Positions 1-8,029 of a stretch of 64,000 nt of DNA are shown one piece after another. Where the stretch lies: positions 56,402-120,401 of the forward strand of contig NZ_JAUCDS010000007.1 in the NCBI RefSeq assembly GCF_034674885.1, given 5' to 3'. Numbering within the stretch: position 1 is the stretch's first letter; every line of letters begins with the position of its first letter. The notes below the pieces were generated by a model. That model had not been told where the DNA came from. It was given only the letters and a program-made list of their open reading frames with translations, and searched no databases. Source of the stretch: Castellaniella sp034674885. GTDB lineage: Bacteria; Pseudomonadota; Gammaproteobacteria; Burkholderiales; Burkholderiaceae_B. A program made the position numbers and the translations under genes.

Positions 1-1
1 C

Positions 2-595
2 GACATCCGCCAGTACGCGATCAGCGACTACCGGCGCCACATCGGCCTGGTGCTGCAGGAACCGTTCCTGTTCTACGGCAGCGTGGCCGAGAACATCGCC
101 TACGGCCGCCCCGATGCCAGCCGCGCGGACATCATCGCCGCCGCCCGCGCCGCCCACGCGCATGAATTCATCCTGCGCCTGCCGCACGGCTACGATTCGC
201 TGGTGGGCGAACGGGGCCAGGCGCTGTCGGGGGGCGAACGCCAGCGCATTTCCATCGCCCGCGCCATCCTGATCGACCCGCCGATCCTGATCCTGGACGA
301 GGCGACCTCGTCGGTGGACACCGCCACCGAAAACGAGATCCAGAAGGCCCTGGACAATCTGGTGAAGGGCCGCACCACGATTTCCATCGCGCACCGCCTG
401 AGCACGCTGCGCGAGGCCGACCGCCTGGTCGTGATGGATAGCGGGCGCATCGTCGAAATCGGCCGCCACGACGAACTGCTGGCCCGCGAAGGCGCCTATG
501 CGCGGCTGTACCAGGCGCAGCTGCAGGGCACGCTGCCGCCGTCACGCCCTGTCGAACACCCTGCCCACGAGGCCGATGATGATTCCGATTCCTGA
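2..595 (+). CDS. ABC exporter, ATP-binding C-terminal part (cut by window start)
   Basis: The reading frame is open from base 2, so only the last 197 residues of the ATPase domain are present. Visible are the Q-loop (VLQEPFLFYGSV), the signature LSGGERQRISIARA, Walker B LILDEATSSVD and the switch histidine in SIAHRLSTL. This is the pattern of fused permease-ATPase exporters of the MsbA/LapB type, so the membrane half should lie upstream of the window. The next gene is a DUF1854 protein and the two overlap by 20 bases. In Burkholderiales this pair is annotated as cyanophycin-metabolism-associated; I rely on memory for that link and cannot see cphA here. The transported substrate is not known from sequence. 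Confidence 0.88.
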   Translation, partial: DIRQYAISDYRRHIGLVLQEPFLFYGSVAENIAYGRPDASRADIIAAARAAHAHEFILRLPHGYDSLVGERGQALSGGERQRISIARAILIDPPILILDEATSSVDTATENEIQKALDNLVKGRTTISIAHRLSTLREADRLVVMDSGRIVEIGRHDELLAREGAYARLYQAQLQGTLPPSRPVEHPAHEADDDSDS

Positions 596-1136
596 GCACG
601 GCACGCCACCCGCGCCCGATGGCCTGGACGCGGGCGGCAGTCCCGCATCGGGCCCGGACGAGGACGTGCCACGCGCAGCGCCCTTCACCCTGTCGCGGGA
701 CAATTTCGGCCGCCTGCTGCTGTCGCGCGCCGGCCAGCTGGACGTGGTCGTCACCCCCGTGCGCAGCTTTCCGATCAGCGCCCCGGACGAGAGCATTTCC
801 CTGGTGGATGCTCAGGCCCAGGAACAGGCCTGGGTGGACCGCCTGCAGGACCTGCCCGACGGCCCGCAACGCCTGATCGCCGAAGACCTGGCCCAAAGGG
901 ATTTCAAGCCCGTCATCCTGCACATCCTGCGGGCGTCGACCTGGGCGACGCCCAGCCGCTGGGATATCGTCACGGATCGCGGCGCCGCCGTGCTGACCCT
1001 GAAAAGCGAGGACGACATCCGCCGCCTGTCCGCCAGCACCCTATTGATCGCCGACGCCTGCGGCGTGCATTTCCTGATCCGCGACCTGGCGGCGCTGGAC
1101 CGCGCCAGCCGTAAGATCCTGGATCGGTTCCTGTAG
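576..1136 (+). CDS. DUF1854 family protein
   Basis: Protein of 186 residues. The ATG at 576 is chosen because GAGG sits just upstream and because it lies inside the end of the ABC gene, giving translational coupling; a second ATG follows directly. The core (FTLSRDNFGRLLLS, then SFPISAPDESISLVD, then LRASTWATPSRWDIVTDRG) matches the DUF1854 family as I recall it. The family is the partner of the preceding ABC exporter. There is no signal peptide or membrane helix, so it is probably cytoplasmic. Its biochemical role is unknown; a regulatory or substrate-handling role for the exporter is inference. Confidence 0.8.
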   Translation: MMIPIPEHGTPPAPDGLDAGGSPASGPDEDVPRAAPFTLSRDNFGRLLLSRAGQLDVVVTPVRSFPISAPDESISLVDAQAQEQAWVDRLQDLPDGPQRLIAEDLAQRDFKPVILHILRASTWATPSRWDIVTDRGAAVLTLKSEDDIRRLSASTLLIADACGVHFLIRDLAALDRASRKILDRFL

Positions 1137-1153
1137 CGCCAGAGGCCGGCTGG

Positions 1154-1975
1154 TCAAAGAAAGGTCAGCCTTTCCACCAAGTCGCGAAAGTAGCGAACCG
1201 ACCATATCTCCAAGACCCGTGGGTCCGGCACAAAGGTCTCGACGTCCCGCCGCGCCTGATCTACATCCAGAGTCTCGACACGCGCCAACAACAAACGCAG
1301 CAAATCATCCCGCGTCATCTGCAAACCCTGCCAATCGCCGCTTTGCCGAGCGCGGTGCTCCAGGTGGATCAGATTCAACGGCGTCGCATTGCGTACATAC
1401 CATTCCAGATCGAACCAATCTCGCCCCTTGACCCGATTTTTCCAACGCCGGAACAAGACGGCATGGAGTTTGCCCGCATACAGATCAGGCAAGGCATAAC
1501 ACTTCACGTAAAACGAATAGGGCTGCACCAGAAGCCGTTCTTGCGTCGAGAACCCCATAGGCGGATCCGTATCCACTTCGAACTTGATCTTCAGTGCCCG
1601 CTGCCCCGGGACACGCACATCGTAAATGCTGGTTCCCTGCTTTAGAAAAGCAGATACCACCGCAGATTCGACGACCTTGTCACGCGCCGTGATCTCCACA
1701 TCGAACCCAAACGCCGAGAACTCCTCGCGCAATGCCGAGAAGTAGGGTTGCAAAGAGAACCCTGCCGTCGAGGCCAGCAGTGAAAAGTCCAGGTCCTCGG
1801 AAAACCTGGGCAAACCGTAAAAGATGCGCAGACAGGTGCCGCCGTAGAACGCAGCCTTTTCAAAGAAGCCAGCCCGTTGCAGGCCGGCAAGCGCAATTTC
1901 CTGCATCACCTCGCGCAGAGCGTGATCACGGTCTTGGGCCGGATACCGTTCAAGCATCTGTTCGATGACTCTCAT
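1154..1975 (-). CDS. abiEii: AbiEii-type nucleotidyltransferase toxin
   Basis: Protein of 273 residues with the nucleotidyltransferase signature GGTCLR (GGT at residues 45-47) followed by RFSEDLDFSL with DLD at 61-63, the usual metal-binding pair of AbiEii/AbiGii toxins. A later conserved block, LYAGKLHAVLFRRWKNRVKGRDWFDL (residues ~165-191), matches the C-terminal catalytic region of the family. The family acts in type IV toxin-antitoxin systems and phage abortive infection by modifying tRNA or nucleotide targets. The start codon overlaps the stop of the antitoxin gene by 4 bases, so the two are translated together. All key residues look intact, so the toxin is probably functional. Confidence 0.88.
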   Translation of the reverse strand: MRVIEQMLERYPAQDRDHALREVMQEIALAGLQRAGFFEKAAFYGGTCLRIFYGLPRFSEDLDFSLLASTAGFSLQPYFSALREEFSAFGFDVEITARDKVVESAVVSAFLKQGTSIYDVRVPGQRALKIKFEVDTDPPMGFSTQERLLVQPYSFYVKCYALPDLYAGKLHAVLFRRWKNRVKGRDWFDLEWYVRNATPLNLIHLEHRARQSGDWQGLQMTRDDLLRLLLARVETLDVDQARRDVETFVPDPRVLEIWSVRYFRDLVERLTFL

Positions 1976-2610
1976 TGCATGGCCTCCAGCATGCCCAGCA
2001 AGGCGGCCATCTGCGCGGGCTTATGCCCCGAGCTTGCATATCCGCGAACGACATCCAGATCCAGGCCCAACAAGGCTTCGCCATCAATGCGCAGATCGTC
2101 CAGGACGAACCGCCGCATGCCGTCCCGGGTCGTGACGCGCAAATACCGGGTCAACAACACTTTGTCGCACAGCGCCTTGGCGGGCGATGCAATCAAAAAG
2201 GTCTCTCGGTCGGACTCGCGAACCTGCTCGATGCCCAACGCATAGATGCCAGCCGGTAGCCGCGTATAGGAAAACCGCCCGAAATCGTTGTCGATGACCC
2301 GACTGCGCCGCATGCAGACCGATGTCAGTTCGCGCACACGTTCCGGAATCAACCCATGCCAGGCCAGGGCATAGTCCAGGGACACACAGGAGGGGCCATA
2401 CAAGCGATTGGCCAAGAGAGGCAGGCACAGCCCATTGCCCGACAGGTCCTGGCCCCGCACATATAAGCCCCTCTTCAATGACACCAGCACGCCCTGGCGC
2501 AGCCAATCCGCAATCTTGTCATTGGGACGCCGATAGTCGGCAAGCAATGACAACAAGGTGTCATGGCTGAACGGCACTCTGGCGAAAGAGGCAAGCTGAG
2601 CTTCACTCAT
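1972..2610 (-). CDS. abiEi: AbiEi-type antitoxin / transcriptional repressor
   Basis: Protein of 212 residues with an N-terminal winged-helix region and a central segment (LANRLYGPSCVSLDYALAWH, residues ~67-86) typical of AbiEi antitoxins; the C-terminal part (SPAKALCDKVLLTRYL) is also characteristic. AbiEi proteins neutralise the AbiEii nucleotidyltransferase and repress their own promoter by binding inverted repeats. A perfect 19-base palindrome lies 22 bases upstream of the start and covers the likely -10 box, fitting autorepression. It is the first gene of a two-gene operon with abiEii. Confidence 0.87.
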   Translation of the reverse strand: MSEAQLASFARVPFSHDTLLSLLADYRRPNDKIADWLRQGVLVSLKRGLYVRGQDLSGNGLCLPLLANRLYGPSCVSLDYALAWHGLIPERVRELTSVCMRRSRVIDNDFGRFSYTRLPAGIYALGIEQVRESDRETFLIASPAKALCDKVLLTRYLRVTTRDGMRRFVLDDLRIDGEALLGLDLDVVRGYASSGHKPAQMAALLGMLEAMQ

Positions 2611-2631
2611 AGAAGTAAATTTTGCATGAAT

Positions 2632-2650
2632 AATCGGATTATATCCGATT
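2632..2650 (-). promoter_or_regulatory. abiE promoter -10 box inside a perfect palindromic operator
   Basis: AATCGGAT-TAT-ATCCGATT is a perfect 8+3+8 palindrome. Read on the minus strand its centre contains TATAAT (2638-2643), a consensus -10 box placed correctly for abiEi. No good -35 box is visible at 17 bases. A repressor bound here would block RNA polymerase, as expected for AbiEi autoregulation. Confidence 0.7.
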
Positions 2651-2663
2651 GTCCAATCAAAAA

Positions 2664-3824
2664 TTACAAATTCAACCCGAAGGTCTCGGGGCGCACGCAG
2701 CGCACGGCTTCGCGGGACGCGTCGATGCAGCCGCCCTGGTCGTAGACACCCGCCGGGTCGCGCAGGCGCACCATGCGATCGAGCACCTGGTTCGTCGCCA
2801 AGGGGTCGGCCAGGGTCTCGGCCACGCAGGCCTCGACGATGGATTCATCCATCCATGCGCGGGGAGCGGACGCGCCGTCCGGCGCATCCTGGCGCAATCC
2901 GTGCCGCCAGTGGTAGATCTCGACGCATTTGTAGGTCAGGGTGTAGGGTTGATCGGGCTTCCAGAAATTGGTGAACCGCCCCTGACCCAGGTAGAACACC
3001 CAGGACCCCTCGTAGCCCTCGACGCTGGCGGACGGTTCGTGCGGGTTGCGAAACCACAGGCGATCGCCCGGCACGTAATAGCGGGGCGGCAGCGGCGCCT
3101 GCAGCGATCCGTATTCATGCAGGAAGGCATCATGAAACGCACCGGACTGGATCGCCTTGCGCTGCCACTGGGCCTGCAAGGCGGCCAGCGCAGCCGGATT
3201 GCTGGCCTGCAGTTCCCGCGCCAACGCCAGCAGCAGCACATATTCGGTCGCCCGGTAGCAGGAAAACGAATACAGGCGCCCGGACACATCCGGCCACAGC
3301 GTCTGTTCCAGCGAGGGGATCAGATCATGCCCCGGCAGCAGGATGAAACCGGTCGACTCCGACCAGCGCCAGCAATCCGGGCGTTCGGCCTGTTCCGTGT
3401 CGAAGGCCAGCACCGTGCGCCGTCCGGCCTGCACGATGAAACGCCGCAAGCGCACGGCGGACTGCCATTCGTCCAGGCTGGGAAAATCGAAGGGGATGGG
3501 GGACAGCAACAGCGCCGCCAGGATCTCGGCATCCAGATCCCGATCGCTGTCGTCAGGGGCCAGTTGCAGCACCGGCGCCAGGCCGGCAGTGTCCAGGCCA
3601 GGCGATTGCGGCAACGACAGGCGAAACCGCAGCCAGGGTCCCTCGTCGTCGACGCTGGAATCCTGAGTGACCCGGCCGCCCAGGCCGTGTTCCGACAGCC
3701 AACGCCAGCAACGGGCCTGGTCTTCTTCGGACCACGCGCCGCGAATGCGGACACCGGCCATCTCGCCAGCGAAATCCAGGACCGCAACCGAGGCAGCCTG
3801 GGCAGTCGGAACAGACATCGGCAT
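2664..3824 (-). CDS. Tgl-like (spore-type) protein-glutamine gamma-glutamyltransferase homologue
   Basis: Protein of 386 residues; AGGTGGG precedes the ATG. From memory of Bacillus Tgl, three blocks match in order: FDFPSLDEWQSAVRLRRFIV (Tgl has FDYHSIAELMFELKLR), SFSCYRATEYVLLLALAREL (Tgl FECATAIVIIYYLAL, with the catalytic Cys), and GDRLWFRNPH...GSWVFYLGQGRF (Tgl GDCLYFKNPE...GENVILLGEDKYF). The catalytic cysteine is kept. The Glu beside it is Ser here, and the second catalytic Glu (in GEN) also aligns with Ser. It is longer than Tgl (~245 residues), with an extra N-terminal ~120 residues. No signal peptide. It ends just before the abiE promoter. Function, and whether it is an active cross-linking enzyme, are open. 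Confidence 0.5.
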   Translation of the reverse strand: MPMSVPTAQAASVAVLDFAGEMAGVRIRGAWSEEDQARCWRWLSEHGLGGRVTQDSSVDDEGPWLRFRLSLPQSPGLDTAGLAPVLQLAPDDSDRDLDAEILAALLLSPIPFDFPSLDEWQSAVRLRRFIVQAGRRTVLAFDTEQAERPDCWRWSESTGFILLPGHDLIPSLEQTLWPDVSGRLYSFSCYRATEYVLLLALARELQASNPAALAALQAQWQRKAIQSGAFHDAFLHEYGSLQAPLPPRYYVPGDRLWFRNPHEPSASVEGYEGSWVFYLGQGRFTNFWKPDQPYTLTYKCVEIYHWRHGLRQDAPDGASAPRAWMDESIVEACVAETLADPLATNQVLDRMVRLRDPAGVYDQGGCIDASREAVRCVRPETFGLNL

Positions 3825-3887
3825 GATCCCACCTGAGGGGAAAAATCCAGTGGACGATTCTACTGCCGAAAGATACGGGCAGCCGCC

Positions 3888-4076
3888 TTACTGGCCCAGC
3901 GCCTTGCTGATTTTCTTATCGGTGTTGTATTGGCTGAGCGCATACACCGCCCAGATCGCCGCCGGGATCCAGCCAATCAGCGTGAGCTGCAGGATCAGGC
4001 AGATGATCCCCGACAGGGGACGGCCGATGGTGAAGAAAGCCAGCCAGGGCAACAGCAGGGCGATGAGCAGGCGCAT
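3888..4076 (-). CDS. YqaE/Pmp3 family small membrane protein
   Basis: A 62-residue protein with two hydrophobic helices. The pattern LPWLAFFTIGRPLSGIICLI then LIGWIPAAIWAVYAL matches the YqaE/Pmp3 family, whose members are stress-responsive plasma-membrane proteolipids that affect membrane potential and cation leakage in yeast and plants. Bacterial members are mostly uncharacterised. It stands alone between two unrelated minus-strand genes. Confidence 0.82.
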   Translation of the reverse strand: MRLLIALLLPWLAFFTIGRPLSGIICLILQLTLIGWIPAAIWAVYALSQYNTDKKISKALGQ

Positions 4077-4193
4077 GACGCAATCCGGTGATGGTTGAAA
4101 GCCGGTATTTTAGAGTGTTTCGGCGCCAAGTCGTTCGCGCCGGGCCGCCGACGGCGGGCGCCGCATACCGCGACGCCCGCCAGGGCTCCCGCG

Positions 4194-4523
4194 TCAGGTT
4201 TCGTCCTGCACGATCGCCGTCGGGCCGTTGGTCTTGACCGATTCGATGCCCTTGTCCCGCGCGGCGGCGGTGGTGTACATCTCGCTGCTGCCGATGATCT
4301 CGCCGTTGGCCGCAGTCAGGTTGAAATAATGCGATCCGTCCTTCGCCGTCAGCCGCCCGTAGCGCGCGTCGCTGGGGGAATTCTTGCGAACGGATTCGAT
4401 GCCTGTCTGGGCAGAGGCCTTGCTGGCATACCGCTGGCTGGTCAAGATCACCTGGTGATTGCCGGCCCTGAGATTGAACAGGAACTTGTCACCGCTGGAC
4501 TTCAGGATGTATTCACCACTCAT
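4194..4523 (-). CDS. YegP-like DUF1508 protein (two tandem repeats)
   Basis: Protein of 109 residues, GGAG upstream of the ATG. It consists of two copies of a ~50-residue unit: residues 1-50 (GEYILKSSGDKFLFNLRAGN ... SAQTGIESVRKN) and 51-105 (RYGRLTAKDGSHYFNLTAAN ... RDKGIESVKTN). This is the DUF1508/YegP fold, which often occurs as a tandem dimer in proteobacteria. The function is unknown; members are cytoplasmic and often stress-associated. Confidence 0.88.
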   Translation of the reverse strand: MSGEYILKSSGDKFLFNLRAGNHQVILTSQRYASKASAQTGIESVRKNSPSDARYGRLTAKDGSHYFNLTAANGEIIGSSEMYTTAAARDKGIESVKTNGPTAIVQDET

Positions 4524-4663
4524 GGTTTTGACTCCAAGTCGTGCAGGCGCAGGATACGCCCGCCAGGGGATATCGCCCGGAAACTATACCGCGAAAGCAG
4601 GACAGGCCTGACGGACCCCGATACACTGAGGCGCACGTCCGGCCTGATCTCGCCCCGTTTCCC

Positions 4664-5638
4664 ATGCACATCCTGACTCAAAGCCTGTTGTCCTTCGTCC
4701 TGTTGCTGGCCCTGGCCTGGGGGCTGGCCGTGCTATGGATCCAGGCGCCGGGCGGGCACGGGCTGCGGCTGATCTGGATGGCGCTCTGGGCGGCCAGCGT
4801 GCTCGGCGGGCTGGCTTCAGTCTGGGTCCAGCACCGCTACGCCGTGCCGGCCCGGTGGGCGCTGGCCGCAGCCGCCGCGATCCTGGCCATCTGGTGGATC
4901 AGCCTGGCGCCATCGAACCAGCGGGATTGGGCCGACGACGTGGCCCACAGCCTGACAGGCAGCACCCAGGGGTCCATCGTCACGCTGCACAACATCCGCA
5001 ATTTCGACTGGCGCAGCGAGACGGACTACACCGTCCGCTGGCAGGACGCATCCTACGACCTGGAAACCCTGCAATCCGTGGACATGGCGCTGTCCTACTG
5101 GATGGGGCCGGCCATCGCCCACACCCTGGTGTCCTTCGGCTTTGCCGACGGGCGCCACCTGGTGTTTTCCGTGGAAATCCGCAAGGAACGCGACGAGTCC
5201 TTTTCCACCGTCGGCGGTTTTTTCAAGCAGTTCGAACGCAGCATCATCGCTGCGGAAGAACGCGACATCCTGTATGTACGCGCCGGCCCGCGCGGCGAAC
5301 AGGTCTTCCTGTACCCCATCCAGATGCCCCAGGCCGCGATGCGCCAACTATTTCTGGCCTACGTGAACAGCGCCAACCGCCTGGCCAAGGCCCCGAAGTT
5401 CTACAACACCGTGACGGCCAACTGCACGACCCTGGTCTACGACATGGTCCGGCCCATCGTGCCCGGCCTGCCCATGGACATCCGCCTGATCCTGTCAGGG
5501 TACCTGCCGGAATACCTGTACCGGCATGGGGGGCTGGATACCAGCCAGCCGCTGGATGTCCTGCACACCCAGGCAGACATCACGCAGCGCGCGGCGCAGG
5601 CCGGGCCGGTGGCGGATTTTTCACGGCGTGTGCGCTGA
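4664..5638 (+). CDS. DUF4105 membrane protein with NlpC/P60-like Cys region
   Basis: Protein of 324 residues. The ATG at 4664 is preferred over an upstream in-frame ATG (4541) because it places three hydrophobic helices at residues ~5-75, after which the soluble DUF4105 domain follows. The domain shows NIRNFDW, then IAHTLVSFGF with a conserved His, GGFFKQFERSIIAAEERD, and KFYNTVTANCTTLVYD with a conserved Cys. This His/Cys arrangement resembles papain-like hydrolases, so an envelope peptidase or amidase role is possible but unproven. DUF4105 proteins are usually inner-membrane anchored with the domain outside the cytoplasm. Confidence 0.82.
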   Translation: MHILTQSLLSFVLLLALAWGLAVLWIQAPGGHGLRLIWMALWAASVLGGLASVWVQHRYAVPARWALAAAAAILAIWWISLAPSNQRDWADDVAHSLTGSTQGSIVTLHNIRNFDWRSETDYTVRWQDASYDLETLQSVDMALSYWMGPAIAHTLVSFGFADGRHLVFSVEIRKERDESFSTVGGFFKQFERSIIAAEERDILYVRAGPRGEQVFLYPIQMPQAAMRQLFLAYVNSANRLAKAPKFYNTVTANCTTLVYDMVRPIVPGLPMDIRLILSGYLPEYLYRHGGLDTSQPLDVLHTQADITQRAAQAGPVADFSRRVR

Positions 5639-5719
5639 CGTTGCACGAATACAGCGCAGAACCGTCCTGACTGCCCCCATCGCAAATATCAAAAGCATGT
5701 ACGAAGCAACAATCAGACA

Positions 5720-6791
5720 GCCTCACTCTGATTCCAATAGATCAATGCACGCCAGAGGCGATTCAGGGCTGAGCAAAGCCAAGGCAAGGTTTGCTCTCGC
5801 CACCAGTTCTCTGGGTCTGCGATCCTGTACATAATGCCCATGCGTAATACGATCCATGCCAGCCCCCACCAATTTAGAACACACGATCTTCGCGGAATAA
5901 CTCTTTGACACTTACCCCTCGGCGCGACTCTTCCATGGATTCCGGCGCCGCGCTGCCCTTGACCCAAAGCAGGGGAATGCGTTTCAACGGCTTCCCTGTC
6001 GCGATCAGCGCCCGAGAAGCAAACCGATCAGATTCGCTTCGTGCCACCTGTACCGCCCCCAAGGCATCCCCGGCCCGGACTCGCAGGATTACTGCCGCAG
6101 GAGAACGCACCCCCGCAGTGTCAAAGCCATATTGGTGCAGCCAGGCAGTCACAGCCGCCCCCTTCAGCCAAAGGGCGGGTATCCCATTGGGTAGCGCCGG
6201 GGCAGCACTGAACGCCAGCAGGACTTCAAAATCGCGAGGAGAGCTAGCTGCCATTTCCGCTTGCAGCGCATCACACAGACGGGCCAAAGAAACTGTCCTC
6301 TCGCCATCGAGCCACGATTTTATGAACCCATGCAAATATTTGGCGGAAAACCCGACATCCAGAAGATGAGTTGCAACGCTTCGTGCAAAGTACTCTACGG
6401 CGAACCTGCCTTCATCGACTGCCCGACCGACCCGACTGATATAGTCGACTTTCACATGTTCAGACAGCTCCCGGATACTGAAATGAGCAACGCCATCAGG
6501 CCTAGGAATCTGTTGAATCTGTTGTCGGAGAAATTGCTTTTCCGCATCGGTAAACGCAGGGTCTCTGCCAATACGCCTCTGGAGTGAACTGGCCATCCGC
6601 CTGACTGATGCTTCACTAAGGAGCCCCTGTCTCATGGCCGCACATGCTTCGTACAGTTCTTCCATGGCCAACACAACACCGATTCCCCACAGGGACCGAT
6701 ACCAAGGAGTCCTCTCTGATAGAAACTCCAGGAGCCTTACCGCCGCAAATCGTTCATGAGGATTGACAAAATCGGGCATGCATCCTACCAT
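5720..6791 (-). pseudogene. Unknown protein, apparently frameshifted near its C-terminus
   Basis: A 305-residue frame (5874-6791) begins MPDFVNPHERFAAVRLLEFL and is mostly helical, with no signal peptide. It ends abruptly at KELFREDRVF. In another frame a coherent stretch continues across the stop (VCSKLVGAGMDRITHGHYVQ ... ELVARANLALALLSPES ... DLLESE) and ends near 5723. The two frames join at about 5880-5890, so I infer a 1-base indel that cut the protein; a sequencing error or an independent small gene are the alternatives. I do not recognise the family. It resembles the large uncharacterised proteins found in defence islands, but no motif proves that. Confidence 0.45.
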
Positions 6792-6897
6792 CAGTTATCG
6801 GTCGCTGTTGTTTCTGTGACCCCCCGGCTAAGCGGGGCACGACCTGGGCGGAAGCGGCTTTATCAGCCTAATCCAACCGGCTCACGCCCCCTCCCAT

Positions 6898-6925
6898 TAA
6901 AGGCCCTGCAGATGCAGGGCCTTTA
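6898..6925 (-). terminator. Perfect 13-bp stem hairpin
   Basis: TAAAGGCCCTGCA pairs with TGCAGGGCCTTTA around a two-base centre. It starts right after the TAA stop of the decayed minus-strand gene to its right and is followed by TTTAAT on that strand, so it looks like that gene's old terminator. It also separates it from the minus-strand gene on the left. Confidence 0.65.
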
Positions 6926-7180
6926 TCTTTCCAGTATCGCCTTTTCCTGTTCCAGACGGCTCATTCTAGGCGCAGGCAGCGGCCGATCCAACCGCACCAG
7001 GCCAATAACGTCACCCCGACCCGTCCCACACCGCCAGTAACCCAGCGTCAGCAGGAACGGGACCTGTCCGCCGGAGCGAAAGACCTAGCGATAATGACCG
7101 CCTTCAGGGTGCGGCTGCCGCCCCAGTGCATCGATCAGAGCCTGGATGGGGTCATGTTGACTCGGCACGGTTGATTACCA
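6921..7180 (-). pseudogene. Remnant beginning with a DUF985 cupin N-terminus
   Basis: On the minus strand an open but start-less stretch reads LIDALGRQPHPEGGHYR, then a stop, then VFRS, which is the N-terminal signature of the DUF985 cupin family (LxxLGLxPHPEGGxYRExxRS). After VFRS the sequence changes to unrelated text (SGGQVPFLLTLGYWRCGTGR ... VIGLVRLD ... LEQEKAILER) before a stop, without the cupin barrel. This looks like a disrupted gene joined to a fragment of another gene. The rest of the 6792-7329 gap holds no gene I can support. Confidence 0.4.
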
Positions 7181-7329
7181 ACAAAAATGGGAAAATGAAT
7201 TGGAGTTCACCTAGTTTATCTCGGTGATGCAACAGCCCATACTGTTTCCAACAGAGCAGGACGTGATTCACCTAGCGGAAAACCCGCAGCACACTGCCCA
7301 GTCACCTACTTGAACTGAAGGAAACCATC

Positions 7330-7644
7330 ATGAAAGTCGCCACTGCCGCCTCTATCGCCATTCTGTCCCTGGGCCTTGCCTCCGCCGGCATCGCGCAAGC
7401 CGACGAAGCCAACTATCCGGAAATCGTGACGCCCAGCACCCAGAGCCGTGCCGAAGTCGTCCAAGCGCTGCGGTTGGCCCAGTCGCAAGGCCTGGTCACC
7501 GTGGGTGAACACGGCAACTACCCGCAGCTGCAGGCCGACGATCAGGCCTTAACCCGCGCCCAGGTCCTAAAGGAACTGGACCAAGCCAAGAGCGCTGGCC
7601 TGGTGAGCATCGGGGAAAGCAGCCAGTATCCCCAAGCCCTGTAA
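7330..7644 (+). CDS. DUF4148 secreted small protein
   Basis: Protein of 104 residues with a clear signal peptide (MKVATAASIAILSLGLASAG, cleavage near AQA-DE). The mature part has two short repeats of the DUF4148 type: SRAEVVQALRLAQSQGLVTV followed by GNYPQL, and TRAQVLKELDQAKSAGLVSI followed by SQYPQ. DUF4148 proteins are abundant in Burkholderiales and thought to be periplasmic; their function is unknown. The ATG has GAAGGAAA upstream and a hairpin terminator follows the gene. Confidence 0.9.
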   Translation: MKVATAASIAILSLGLASAGIAQADEANYPEIVTPSTQSRAEVVQALRLAQSQGLVTVGEHGNYPQLQADDQALTRAQVLKELDQAKSAGLVSIGESSQYPQAL

Positions 7645-7669
7645 TCCGCGTTTCAAGACCCCGGTCCCA

Positions 7670-7700
7670 GCCTGCCGCATGAGAGTGCGGCGGGCTTTTC
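7670..7700 (+). terminator. Rho-independent terminator after the DUF4148 gene
   Basis: GCCTGCCGCA pairs with TGCGGCGGGC (one G-T pair) around a six-base loop, followed by TTTTCTT. It sits 26 bases after the DUF4148 stop codon. Confidence 0.75.
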
Positions 7701-7742
7701 TTGCTTGCGCGATACCCGCTACTGCATGAATATCACGGATAC

Positions 7743-7766
7743 ATGACATTGCTAAATAATTGTCAT
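7743..7766 (+). promoter_or_regulatory. Candidate operator of the XRE gene
   Basis: ATGACA at 7743-7748 and TGTCAT at 7761-7766 form a perfect 6-base inverted repeat with a 12-base spacer, ending 11 bases before the ATG of the XRE regulator. The AT-rich spacer could include a -10 element. Autoregulation is inferred from position only. Confidence 0.45.
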
Positions 7767-7777
7767 ATTATCAGGAC

Positions 7778-8029
7778 ATGGATGCTCTCTTGTTACTCAC
7801 CCGCCTGGGTACTCAGATTCGGCAGATGCGTACACGCCGCGGCCTGACCCAGGCTGCACTGGCACAACGTGCCGGCCTGACCCGCCAAAAGCTTATCGAA
7901 ATCGAACATGGCGCCGACAGCGTCGGCGCCGGTTACTACGCCCGAGCCATTGCGGCCCTGGGGGCGGAACTACACATCGAACCCGCCCGCATGCCCACTC
8001 TGGAAGAACTGAAGGATATCTTTCCATGA
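7778..8029 (+). CDS. XRE-family helix-turn-helix regulator
   Basis: Protein of 83 residues from the ATG at 7778; an in-frame TTG at 7760 would add six. Residues ~8-62 form an HTH_3/XRE domain (LGTQIRQMRTRRGLTQAALA, RAGLTRQKLIEIEHG). Such single-domain proteins are usually repressors or antitoxins. Its stop codon TGA is followed at once by the ATG of a 72-residue gene, so the two are coupled. A perfect inverted repeat upstream may be its operator. Confidence 0.85.
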   Translation: MDALLLLTRLGTQIRQMRTRRGLTQAALAQRAGLTRQKLIEIEHGADSVGAGYYARAIAALGAELHIEPARMPTLEELKDIFP

